NCBI RefSeq assembly: GCF_022201045.2
Contig: NC_068558.1
Location: 42,737,501 to 42,801,500 of the forward strand
DNA: 64,000 nucleotides
Direction: 5' to 3'
Source of the DNA: Citrus sinensis
Taxonomy: Eukaryota; Streptophyta; Magnoliopsida; Sapindales; Rutaceae
In this document: one piece after another, positions 48,066 to 59,377 of the stretch
How positions within the stretch are numbered: the stretch's first letter is position 1
How the letters are laid out: each line of letters begins with the position of its first letter
Notes under the pieces: model-generated
Told to the model about the DNA's origin: nothing
Databases searched by the model: none
The model's input: the letters and a program-made list of their open reading frames with translations, nothing else
Position numbers and translations under genes: made by a program

Positions 48066-48626
48066 ATGGATGGCACTTACGTACCGAGTCGACTCATCAT
48101 TCTCCTTCTACTCTCTGTTTGTTTTGCAGCTACATCATCAGCAGCGGCAGCAACGACTCAAATTCGACGGCCTGGATTTCTTTACACCAGAATCAGAGGA
48201 AGATGCACCCCACAGTAAGATCCTTTTTTTTGTTTTGTTTAAAATTTAAATTAATGGCAACATATGTTCATAAAATATTTACACAAACATTTTGACTTTT
48301 GTAGGTTCTGGAGCAGCAGGAGAGAGGCGTGGCCGAGGATGGTCCCACAGACGTCGACGTTATCCAAGGTATTCGGATCGAGAGTGTACGAACGGTTCAG
48401 ATCTGATCTGACGCTTTTGGAATCGACGACGAGGAACGACGACGAGAACGCGTTTGCTGGACTGGTGAAGCAGGGGACTGCGGCCTTGCTCAACTCGTAT
48501 GCAAGAGAGGGGTTTCCTTTCTCGCCTTGGCAAGTCAAGACTTTGTTTATTCAAGCTTTGGTATCGAAAGAAGCAGCTTCCCGTCAAGCCAATAAGTTTT
48601 TAATTGCCAATCAGGCTTGTAATTAG
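48066..48626 (+). CDS. small secreted plant protein of unknown function
   Basis: Two exons (48066-48214 and 48305-48626) join in phase to give 156 residues. The N-terminus MDGTYVPSRLIILLLLSVCF is a clear signal peptide with cleavage near residue 22-28. The mature part contains GRCTPQFWSSRREAWPRMVP, TLSKVFGSRVYERFRSDLTL and NSYAREGFPFSPWQVKTLFI, and ends in LIANQACN. Two cysteines (in GRCTPQ and NQACN) could bond. I recall similar uncharacterised proteins in many dicots but know no function. The Pack-MULE ends 239 bases upstream and may have replaced part of its promoter. Confidence 0.8.
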
Positions 48627-49639
48627 AAGGGAAGGGATCCCCCAGCTCATGAAACTGGTTCTCACATTCTGGTTCTTTTTTTTCTGGACACGTGTGTTTT
48701 GAATGTCTTAACAATATCGTGGTTACAAGTCTTTCTTCTTTCCTTGCAACACACACAAAGAAACACGATGCCGGTGTTCAATCGAGTGATTAGTGAACCT
48801 ATGAGAGATGCTTAGAATTAGTTTCTTTCTCTTCTACTTCTATCTCCCATCTATTTATTTTCTTTAGTTATTCATTCATTAGAGTAATCATGTTTGAAAG
48901 TCGATTCAACGCAAGTGTTCAGTTTTATTATGATATATGCAGGAAGCACTCAAACAGACTTTTTTGAATCTTATAAAACCCTTTACGGGCTTAAAATTTG
49001 TCAAAAACCCTTTTTTTGTACAACCTTAGTGTATTGGGTCCATCTCTCAAGTTTAGCAAATTAAGTAGGATTCTCATTGGCCACCAGCTCACTCAAGGTA
49101 TGCCAATGCCATCGCTCTTCTCTCTTGACCTGAGACACTAAGCGAGGAGAAGAGTCGGTAGCTGTTAAAAAGAATCAATTCAATCAGCTCCAGAGCTAGG
49201 AGTTCTATGTGAAGCTTTTATCCCTAAAATTCTTGTAAGGCTTCATTTGTATGATACGTTTAGGATTTTCATGATGCATTGTGTGATTTTATATAGCGAA
49301 GACTTCCTCACTTCATAAAGAAGTTCTACATATAATTAAATTAGAAAATTAATAACTCGAGAGAGAGATAAGTTCATTAAGAGATCATGGACTCTAGTAA
49401 AACTACAGGATAATTTAGGCCATTGGATTTGAATCCAATGACTCATTGTTTTTTCTTTTCTTTTTCAAGAATTTACAATGAGAGGGCTATCATGTGTAGA
49501 TTTTATAAGCCAATGGCTTTTTCCCAGAATATTTAAGTACTGAAATAAACTCATGCTATATATATGTATGTCTTTCTTTCTTGCCAACAAAGCCATGGCG
49601 AAGTTATCTAAAAAAAATTGTTTGGTTAATTATAAAAAG

Positions 49640-49720
49640 AGTGACGATAGAATCACAAATTTTTTTTATAAATTTATCTTGTACAAATTGATGTGGTATT
49701 AATCCATTGGTTGCATGAAA
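49640..49720. mobile_element. MITE family B half-element
   Basis: The string AGTGACGATAGAATCACAAA followed by ATAAATTTATCTTGTACAAA matches the terminus of the family B element at 19511-19700. Confidence 0.5.
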
Positions 49721-50036
49721 AAAATCGGCAAGTGTTCGACTATCGTCAAATTATTGCAAGTGTTCATCCCTCTTTTAACTTGAAAACTCTCATCTTCTCA
49801 TTATTTCTTTGTCAAAGTTTAAACTTTTAAAATTAAAATAAGGTGCAATGACAAATTTCAGTATATTTCATTTGTATAGAACAAATAATTTGAGAAACAA
49901 AACTTATATACTCTTTATTAAGTGTATCTTTAATTTCCTACGAATAATTCTTGTACAATAAAAAAAATTTAATTAGAAAAAAATCCAACCAACCCCAAAA
50001 AAAATTTGTTAGCTCCCCACTACAACAAACCACACT

Positions 50037-50310
50037 AAGGTCCTGTTTGGATTGAAGTGCTATAGTTTTTAAGCTATAACTAATGTGGAAAAAAAAGCTG
50101 TAATTATGAAATAAAAATTAATAATATGTAATAATATAAATTTTAAATAATAATTTTGACAAAATTATTAAAGATATAATAATTTTTCTATTATATAAGT
50201 GAAAAACAATATTAATATAGCTTCCAAACTACAGTAGTCAGTGTTTACTAGATACTTTTAGTAGTGTAACTTAAAAGTTACAACTGTCCAACCTCAATCC
50301 TAAACACCTT
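50037..50310. mobile_element. Tourist-like MITE (PIF/Harbinger type)
   Basis: The left end AAGGTCCTGTTTGGATTGAA and the right end (CAACCTCAATCCTAAACACCTT, inverse GGTGTTTAGGATTGAGG) are imperfect inverted repeats typical of Tourist elements. The flanking sequence ACTACAACAAACCACACTAA recurs beyond the right end as ACTACGACAAACCACATTAA. The flanking direct repeat is thus about 20 bases, longer than the usual 3-base duplication. Confidence 0.65.
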
Positions 50311-51004
50311 AACTACGACAAACCACATTAACCACGATAGACGGTCAAAAGACATGATGGTTACCTAAATGCATGTCGTTGAGAGAATATGTGAACTAGT
50401 TAAATCATCAAACAAAATTAAGTTATTCATAACCGAAGAACAATCCAAAATAGATTCGCAGCAAAGAAAATCTCTTATTTTTTCCACCCAAACTATTGTT
50501 TACACATGTTACGATAGAATTAGATCCTAACTTGGGCAATATGCATTAGATACTTGCATAAACCTACGAGTTAAGTTAATTATCATTTACAGCACACAGT
50601 ATTTGGAATTGGATTACAATAAAATACAAAATAAAAGAAATATCATTGGACCAAAACCCTACAATTTGTTGCGCCTTGGTCCTATAAGCGATGTAGCAAA
50701 ACCCTAGCGTCCCGTATGGTTCCAAATGTACTTATAACCCCCAGTCGGTTTTAGATGATTCCACCTCCGAACTCTTTGCTTGCCGCCGCAAAATATCTGG
50801 ACAACCCACCATAGGCATAAACTTATCCTTGCACCCAAACAATCCCTAAACCATTCGCAGCTTCAGGCTAGAGGTACGTTGGTCGGCCCCCATTGTTTGT
50901 TTCTCAAGAAATCTCCAGAATCTTTCCTTCCTTTTAATCCTTCCTACTGCGGAAGGAAACATAATTAAGAATCTAATTTTCCATAGAAAAATTATAAGCG
51001 CCCG

Positions 51005-51019
51005 CCCCCCCCCCCCCCC
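51005..51019. repeat. poly-C run in the TIM44 leader
   Basis: Fifteen consecutive C end 34 bases before the TIM44 start codon, so the tract is probably transcribed in the 5' UTR. Confidence 0.85.
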
Positions 51020-51053
51020 ATATTTTTCTCGAGAAAATTTTTGTCCCCAAATA

Positions 51054-54000
51054 ATGGCTAGTAGAAAGCTGGTTCGGGACTTGTTTCTGTCTAGACAGCG
51101 GCCCCGGTTTCTTCAGTTAACGCCTCTACAGGTTCGCTCGAATCTAAAGCTATGATTTTTTGCTCGTTTATGGTGAAAAGTTTTGATTTTTATTGGTTTT
51201 GTTGGGGGTTAAATTTTGGTGGAATAGGGTTCGAGTACGAGACTGCGGTTGGTTTCTGCCAATGGGTATTCGAGTAATCGTCAATTCAGCGTGTTTAAGG
51301 AGTTTTCGAAGAAAATTAAAGGCGAAGCTGAAAGGTATTTGAGTCTTTTCGCAATTTATCTCCCAGTATATATGAAGATTTCAAGATTGGTTGGTTGTTG
51401 ATTTTGGTTTTATGTATCACTGTACTTTTAGCATTTGGTTTGCTGTTGATGAAGCTATGAGAAATGAATGCGAGTTGGAATTTGAAACCTACAATACTTT
51501 TTACAAAACTGAAACTATTCCAACTTATAAAGTTTTGAGTTCAGCATGAGTTTTAATGTATCATTGTATGGATATTGTGTTATTTCCTTAGCTGTGTTCT
51601 CATTGTGCATACTTTGTTATATGCTTGGTTGCAGTAACCCTGAATTTAAACATTCGGTGAAAGAACTGAAAAAGAAAGCAGAGGAGATTAAAGGGGTGAA
51701 AGAAGAACTTAAAGAAAGGTAATTTTGTATATGGTTCCTTATTGTGATCTATTTGTGGCTTTACTAGTTAATAGGCTGAGACATACTTTTGTATGTCAAG
51801 GGTGGGCCTGAGATGGTGAAATGGCGAATGCAGAACGAAGCAGACAACTGAGCAGCTTTACAAGCAAGTGGATGGTGTGTGGACGGAGGCTGAATCTACG
51901 GTAAAAAAGGTCCGATTAGATACTTTTACAGTTTAAGTGTATAAATATGCTTTCTTCATTTTTCGCTCTCGGATACACAATCTGTGGGAAAGGTCCAGGC
52001 TGACCTTGGCATGGAACTGAATTTGGCTAATTCATGAACTTTTGCTATCATGCCCATGGCCACGATCTCAGACTGGGGACTGAACTTATTTATTCTTTTA
52101 TTTGTTTAAATGTTGAAGGGTAGAACCTAAATTAATTTTTTTTTCCCTCCTTCTCTTCCAGTCGTATTGGAGGTCTTCAATGAGCTATTGCGATAATTTT
52201 TAACAAAACTCTTTCTGACTTTGGAAACCAATTTGTATTCTCTACCCTTCGCTTAGTCATTGCGTTTGCATAGTTTTTGGTTTATCGGAGATTTAGATAT
52301 ATTGAATTGAAATTCTGTTCAACAACAAAGGTTTAAGTTATATAAGTATGTGATTTCATGTATCCAATAGTAATAATAGATGTAAAATCAATGTAATATT
52401 AGCATCCATTATGGGTACGAGGAATGGATTTGATATCAGTAGTCAGATTGACGAAAAATAGATCTACCAATGAGAAGTGCATTGGGTTGCATAAACTAAG
52501 AAAGTTTTAGACTTAGGCAATTTGATCTCGCTACTATTCTCTTCTCTCATACACTACGACATACGCAACCTTGATCAATATTTGATGCTTGCACCCGTAA
52601 CATTTTCTATGATTGCCCCATTCATATTTCACCCTCTGACTGCAGTCCCACCTTCATGATAGAATAGCTGGTAGAGGAGGTTCTGCCCATTGTAGTTTTT
52701 GTCTTGATTTCTCTGTATTTTTCTTGGTTTTAGGATGAGTATGCATGCATTATAAGTTCATTATTGCATAGTCCTTAAGAGCAGTCATATTTCAAGTTTA
52801 TAGGAGTAGGTACTTTCATGTATTGAGTGTTAGATGCCGCTTTTGCTGAGGGCCTTTGTTTTGTATCAAAAGAAATAGAATTGATGTCAGTCCATATTGT
52901 TTATAGGTTTCTGCCAGCATGAAAGAGAAGATTTCAGCTGCTACAGAGGAGGTGTGTACTTTTATTTAGGCTGTCAGCCTGTCAATAATGACTGATATGT
53001 ATCTTAACCTGATTAATGGGAATTTTTTCTTAACTGTTGTGTGATTTAGGTCAAAGGGACTTTTCGGACGGGATCCACGGACACTTCCGCAAAACATGAT
53101 GATGATGTCAGAGATGGGTTCAAGGCATCATCTGGGGAAGAAAAGCAGAAGCAGACAGGGTCCAGTGATACTGCAGAAACATTTTATGGGAAATTGAAGT
53201 CGAGTATCTCTTCCCCAAAATTTACTTTGGCCTTCCAAAAATTGAAGGAAGCAAAAGTAGTTGACTTAGCAAAAAAGGGATATGATATTGTAAAGGATGA
53301 GTTAAGTGGTAGCCCAAGTAAGAGAAAGCATCTGGAATATACTCCTTCCCCTTCATGGACAGGTGAGAAAAGTACGAGAACTGATCTTGTTGTTACACCC
53401 TCAAAGAAGTCTATGTGGAGTAAACTCAAGGAAAAGGTTTGTATTTTCTTGGTGCCATATAATATCTCAAGATATTGTATCTATGTCTTGCATTTCATGC
53501 CACTTTTGTGAAACTGATTTTATATCTTTTAACCCAGATGCAAGGTTATCCTGTGTTTAAGCGCATAACTGGAATTAGTGAACCTGTTGTGACAAAGGGC
53601 CAAGAGGTATGCTCCAATAGGTTATTATTGACTTCATCCTGTTTTATTTCATTTGACGTTGCACATTGTATAAGTATTGATTGGCAGAAGTAGTTTATTA
53701 GGTTATTTGCTTTATAATTGAAGGTACGGTAGTGCCTGTTTTGTCTCTCGTGTAGTATTTTTGTTGTATAACGCAAACCTCAGTTGACTTGTTTTCCCAG
53801 TATTGTTCAATCAGTACTATTTATGACTGCTGTCCATGTCAATATTCACTGCTCTATTCACATTCACCATTTACTTAAGAATGTATTATGTTTTATCATC
53901 AAGCAAATTTCCTTGGGAAGTTCAATGACATTTGAGCTTATTATGCATGGTTATCCCACATCATAAACTTGTGGATGATTATGCCTTGAAGTTTTATTCT

Positions 54001-55834
54001 CTAGCATATATGTTGTATAGACCTTTCTCTTGGCAAATAGTCCCTCAATTGCCTTCTTCAATTGCTTGATTTTTGTTTCATTGTCTATCATTTAGCATCA
54101 CTAGTGTTAGACTCCATAATTAGTGCCGGCTGTCTAAATATTATACTGGGGGTAGTTACTTCGACGGTGACACTTAACATTTGTCTGGATTGGGATTTCA
54201 GATTGCAGAAGACGTGCGGGAAAGATGGGAAACCAGTGACAACCCCATTGTTCACAAAATTCAGGAGTATGCTTTGCATCCTCAACTTTTTCCTTCAGAT
54301 TCTGTTCATGATTTATAGAGTTGGTTAGAATTTCAAGGATTTTTTTTTTTTTGGTGGTGTCATGTCTGTTGCAGTATGAACGAGACCATCTTTCAAGAAA
54401 CAGATGCTGCAGCATCAATCAAGGAAATACGGCGTCGAGATCCGTATGATCATGTCTTTTTTGATTTTTGCTTCTAGGTATTATGTTTGGATTTTATGTT
54501 CCAGAGTTTAACAACCTTTTTATTTGTATGAGTTAGATCATTCTCCTTACCAGATTTTGTGTCAGAAGTTCAAGAAGCAATTAGACCAGTCCTTAGTGCC
54601 TACATGAAGGCGAGTTTGAGCTTCTTTGAAATTGATGAAATTGTGTGCTCTTATATTGTAGTTTCTTTTTCAACAGCCCTCTTTTTCAAGAAATTCTTTT
54701 GAATGGTGGCTGTGCCAGTGACATTAGAGGTGCATTGCTTAACAAAATTTTATATGGCAGGGAGATGTTGAGACTTTAAAGAAGTATTGTAGCCCTGAAG
54801 TGATTGAACGGTGTAAAGCAGAGCATACTGCTTATCAGAGCCATGGAATATTTTTTGATAACAGGGTAAACGAATTTGTGAAATTCTATCATTTTCTCTT
54901 TGTGTGCTTTTTTTTTTTTTTTTGGTTGTCAAGTAGTGACTGTCATTTCATTAGTATTCATCTTGGTACTTTGGGAGTTTGTAAAAGCTTGCTATTGCAC
55001 ATCCAACCAAGTAACTTGAGCTTTTACAAAGCTCTGTGATAACATTTTTCATGCAGATTCTGCATGTATCTGAGGTGGAAGTAAGAGAGACTAAAATGAT
55101 GGGATCTTCTCCAATAATCATTGTAGCGGTATACGAATATTTTTCTCCCTTTGGAACTTGATTGATGCATTGACAATTCTTAGTATGAAAAAATGCTGAT
55201 TCTGCTGCCATCTCCCTGATATTGTAACAGTTCCAAACACAGCAAATCTACTGCGTACGTGATAAACATGGTACGATAACTGAAGGGGGGAAGGTAAATA
55301 ATACAGCACTTCTATTTCCTGAATGTGGTCATTTACCCCTAAATGAAGCATGTGGGTCCCACTGCTTACTTTGTCAACCTGTTCATGCTTGAGTTCTCTC
55401 TTGGCCTGCCTCATAATTTGTTGCAGTTCAGTGGAGTTGTGTGCGTATGCAGTGCTTTGTTTATGTTCTGTAGGAGAGATAAGGAGATTTTAAAGAGAGA
55501 CTAAAGTTGTTGAGCTTTAATTTTTAACCATGTAAAGTTGCATTCTATCAAATATAGTACTATTGATGTGCCTAAGGCATTGTATTAAAGAACAAATGAA
55601 CGACCTCCAAAACCCCTTAATTGTCATGCATTGAAAGTTGCTGTGCTTTTCTTCAGTTCGGTATATTGACTCTCTGGTGCTCTGGCAAATTTAAATTTTC
55701 AGGATACAATTCAGACCGTATACTATGCCTGGGCTATGCAGCAAGTAGATGCAGAAGAACTTGGAGAAGATGTTCTCTACCCAATATGGAAGTTGAGAGA
55801 GATGCAACAACTTGGTGTCCAAGCCCTTATCTAA
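51054..55834 (+). CDS. TIM44: TIM44, mitochondrial import motor anchor
   Basis: Peripheral inner-membrane protein on the matrix side that tethers mtHsp70 to the TIM23 channel. Fourteen exons: 51054-51131, 51228-51334, 51635-51718, 51834-51909, 52907-52951, 53050-53436, 53538-53606, 54202-54266, 54375-54443, 54537-54609, 54761-54865, 55057-55128, 55231-55293, 55703-55834. They join to 474 residues, close to Arabidopsis TIM44-2 (469). The N-terminus [20 protein letters not shown] is Arg-rich and acid-poor like a mitochondrial presequence. A charged coiled-coil region follows ([20 protein letters not shown]). The C-terminal Tim44 domain covers about 290-470 ([53 protein letters not shown]) and ends LGVQALI. 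Intron 10 uses a GC donor. Confidence 0.95.
54610..54760 (+). other. GC-AG intron in TIM44
   Basis: The protein requires YMK to join GDVETLKKY. The join ATGAAG|GCGAGT ... GGCAG|GGAGAT keeps frame with a GC donor. The nearby GT (AAGGCGA|GTTTGA) would shift the frame. Confidence 0.85.
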
Positions 55835-57164
55835 AACTTCTGAAATATTCCCCATCTTACTGTAGGGAGTTGTAAGATTGATTCTTTTCCCCCAATTTTC
55901 TTCTTTCTCTTTTTCCCCACAACTTTTGTCTGAACTTCTCTGGGTTTTTGTCATATCACAGCCAGAGAATATTTCATCTCTAGGGTAACTTATAAATTAT
56001 TTAAATGAAATAAAGAAAATTTGGAAAAGCATGCAAATTCGTCCTTCTGCTGTTTCTGGACTTAGAAATTAATTTGCGGTCTCTTGAAGAACATTCTTTC
56101 ACGTGTTTTCTTCAGAAGCGCTAATATGTTTCATATGTTATTTGCTATTCACAATGAAGAAACTGAAGATTTTTTATCTTGTGCATTAAATTGTATTTCT
56201 CATGTAAAAACGGTGACTACCAAAATTGAATCGATGATTGAGAAAAGGCATCCATCACCGTCATTTTGATGTTTACCTGTACATTGATGGTATTTATTAT
56301 GATGGATAATGCTTGGCCTGAAAGGTTAAAATTAAAATACCCTTTTACGCCAGAATTATTCTGCGGTCGAAAAGCCCCCCAAACGGAATCCATAGACGAC
56401 TAACTAGAAAGAGTCCCAATTCAGTCTAGACTTGAAAGATATTAGAGTAGTGATATTTGATTCTTCAATTCTTTTCATTATTAATCTTTATTGTTCAATT
56501 AATCATTTTTTTTAAATATCTTTATTAAAAAAAGTAAGAATATAACTACACAAAATATAAAAATATTATCACATGGGCTTACTTTTGAGTGAAACAGAAT
56601 TATATCAAAGATAAAAATACGTAGTTAGTAGCCATGTGATGATGTTATCGAGTGAAGCTCGATGGAGCCGAAGCAACTTTCTTGAAGATCAAATTGAGGC
56701 CATGATTTTCTTGATAAAATACATGCTAGATTAAAGCATAAATATACAGTATGTAATAAATTAATTGAAGCCCAAATGATTAATTTTAGCTGCCTTCCAC
56801 CGCCTGAATTGTTTTTTTTTTTTTTAATTATGATTTAATGTTTAAATAAGAATAATTTCAAAAACATGAGGCATTAATTAAAAAGTGAAGGTTGATGAAA
56901 GAAATTTTCGGGGTTAAATATTATTATTCTATCAATATCTAGGATCAAATTTTCTTATTAAAACTTTCTAGATAACTTTATTTTCATGGGCCCGGATCTA
57001 TTTTTAAATATTAGGAATAAAATATCCACTTCTAATAAACAAGATTTATGAATTTATCCACGGGGGATAAGTGTGGCTCTCACTACTGACCGTATATATA
57101 ATAAGATATTAGTTCATACGTAAGTTTTGTGTCCCCAACAACTTCCGTAATTCATAAGTTAGTA
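55835..57164. other. TIM44 3' UTR and intergenic DNA
   Basis: An open frame at 56084-56269 has no domain and no coding features. The rest is AT-rich with poly-A and poly-T runs. No gene called. Confidence 0.55.
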
Positions 57165-57771
57165 AGGGTGGTTAGGGATCACTTTTGGCTAAAAAGTGAT
57201 TTAAAAAGTTAAAAATTAATTTTGGCATTTTAGTAATTTTTTTATAAATCACTTTTTTAAAAAATCACTCTATCCAATAATAGATTTTGAAAAACAGGGA
57301 CTAGGTTTTTAATATTTAAATTTTGAGAATCACTTTTATATTCAATACATTTTCATATGTATCTCATATATATTATAAAAATTTAAAATTGTCCTTATTA
57401 ATTATAAAATAAAATTATTAACTTTAGAGAGATTATTCTTATTATCAATTATACTGAGATGACAAAATAAAATTATTAACATAAAATATTTATTTTAGTT
57501 TTCAATTATTACATATACACAAGTAACCCAACTAAAAATATTTTATATACATATTTATAAATATGTAAATAAATTATATCCAGTCCAATCATTAACATTT
57601 CTACAATAATTTAACTGTAAACTTTGCCAAACACATACGACATATTTTAAAATTACAGCACTCGTAAGAATAAATCTTATTAAATATTTAATTGATTATC
57701 TGCACTTTGTTTTATAATACATTTAGCAGCAATTATTTTTAGAAGTTAAAAAGGATTACCAAAGCCACCCT
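57165..57771 (-). mobile_element. MITE, family A, complete-looking (~607 bp)
   Basis: The ends AGGGTGGTTAGGGATCAC and ATTACCAAAGCCACCCT are imperfect inverted repeats. The reverse complement matches 20613-21223 over most of its length, for example ACATATTTATAAATATGTAT and TATAATTGATAATAA. It ends 240 bases upstream of the DUF761 gene start. Confidence 0.75.
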
Positions 57772-58011
57772 ACGTCCGTATTCACTCGCTACACAAAAGT
57801 CTAGCTCTAGCACCAAACGCGTTGCGTAGGAATTAAGCCAGTCGAAAAATTGGACCAAACAAAGGCGAATACGAATCAAAGAATAAAGAAATAAAACAAA
57901 AACTTGACATCGTATGAAGAATATAGATTACCCTTGTTATATAGAACCATTTTATCAGTCTCCTCATGCAATGCAGCGCACTGCAAATCTCTGGCACTCC
58001 CACAGATATTA

Positions 58012-58587
58012 ATGTCTTGCTTGAATCTGAGGTTACGGCCGGCCAAGAAGGCATGGAAGAGCTTCACATCCAAATTACAGAGCAGACTGCATAAGCTTCA
58101 CAGGTCCAAAGATATCAAGAAACCCAAGAGCCGACTTTATTATCTTACAAATACTGCTTCAAAGGCTCCTATAATCATCAACCCATCTCCCTTCCTTGGC
58201 CAACACCAACGCAATATCCAACGTAAAAAGATTACTCTTCAACCGTCCAACAAAGCCCTACGTTTTCGTCAGCATCGCCGTTACCTCTTCAAAAAGAAAG
58301 CTGGGCCCGTGTATATCGACAAGCTCTTCAAAGAGCCTATAGCTACTGCCCAGGTTGTAGCAAAGAACGCGAGGGTGGTCTTGGATCAGGAAGCTAGAGC
58401 GCCAGGGACAAGCAACGTTAATATCAAGGAAGAGAAAGCTAGTGCTACTAGCGCAGCAGATGATATGTGGGAGTCTTTGGCATTGGCGTCGCCACAAATG
58501 AATGGGATTGACCAGAGAGCCGAGGAGTTCATTCGGAGTTTCCGAGCTGAAATGGAGCTTCAGGAGATTATGGCGCGTCGTTTGTAG
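58012..58587 (+). CDS. DUF761 family protein
   Basis: Single-exon gene of 191 residues if the ATG at 58012 (MSCLNLRLRPAKKAWKSF) is used. The frame stays open upstream to 57904, but that part lacks family features. The N-terminal block LRPAKKAWKSFTSKLQSRLH and the C-terminal block GIDQRAEEFIRSFRAEMELQ, ending IMARRL, are hallmarks of the plant DUF761 (cotton-fibre-expressed) family. The middle is basic (KKITLQPSNKALRFRQHRRY) and then low-complexity (SATSAADDMWESLALAS). The function of the family is unclear. A family A MITE lies just upstream. Confidence 0.85.
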   Translation: MSCLNLRLRPAKKAWKSFTSKLQSRLHKLHRSKDIKKPKSRLYYLTNTASKAPIIINPSPFLGQHQRNIQRKKITLQPSNKALRFRQHRRYLFKKKAGPVYIDKLFKEPIATAQVVAKNARVVLDQEARAPGTSNVNIKEEKASATSAADDMWESLALASPQMNGIDQRAEEFIRSFRAEMELQEIMARRL

Positions 58588-59377
58588 CAGTTGCTTGCCA
58601 AATGTTTGAGCATCAACGAGGGTCTGAATTTTGTTTTTTTTTTCTTTTGTTCTCGTCATTCTTCAGTGTAGCAGCTGTACAAGTCCCGAATGATGTAAAA
58701 AAAAGGGGGAGCAGTTTCAATGGTCCATCAAGATGGGAAGGAAAAGAATTAATCTGCATGTGTATCTACAATGTTATTTTCCGTTTTTAAGTTGTGTGAT
58801 TCCTATCATCATTCATAACCCGAAGACTTTTGATCGCGTTATTGTGTACTTCCTACTGACAGTTACCTAACAGGTCCCTGATTATGGCTGTCTTTGTATT
58901 TTGGAGATCGGTCAAAACTCAAAAGTTATATTTTCCAATTAATCAAACATAGCCGAACTCTTTTCTTGTTTACTTCGTATGATAATATGCGCTATCAACT
59001 TACTTTGCATGTCATCTGATATTATGCTGTTACATCGATCATTCTACCACAAGGTTAGGAATTAGAATTGACTGAAATGTGAATAATCAGACAAAGGCCA
59101 AAGCTAATAATAATGTATTAGGAAAGACGAGAGAAAGGAACATCTACAACATATTTGATTTTTATTTTACAAGACCACTTTATAAACTGAAAAAGATCAT
59201 GAAAATAACAGAAGTATGCTTAAGGGCTGGCTAAAATATAGGTTTGAAAAAAGAGCAAACAACTACATTTTCTTAAAAGGACAAGCGCCCCCGAAGCTTT
59301 ACTATTCCAACTTCAAGCAAATGACAACCTCGAATCCAAGTCAGAGCCTCTCTCTGTACATTATCACACATATGAAC
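58588..59377. other. intergenic between convergent DUF761 and SLU7 genes
   Basis: Probably the 3' UTRs of the two convergent genes. No other gene or repeat stands out. Confidence 0.6.

Larger units (their letters stand above)
48627..51053. other. intergenic, MITE-rich, no gene seen
   Basis: No supported exon. It holds a half MITE (49640) and a Tourist-like MITE (50037). From about 50640 to 51053 it is the promoter and leader of TIM44, including a 15-C run 34 bases before the start codon. Confidence 0.55.

Noticed and set aside
56084-56269. Open frame downstream of TIM44
   Set aside because: No domain, low-quality codon pattern, and probably within or near the TIM44 3' region.
57904-58011. 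Upstream extension of the DUF761 reading frame
   Set aside because: The first 36 codons show no family similarity; the ATG at 58012 precedes the conserved block directly.
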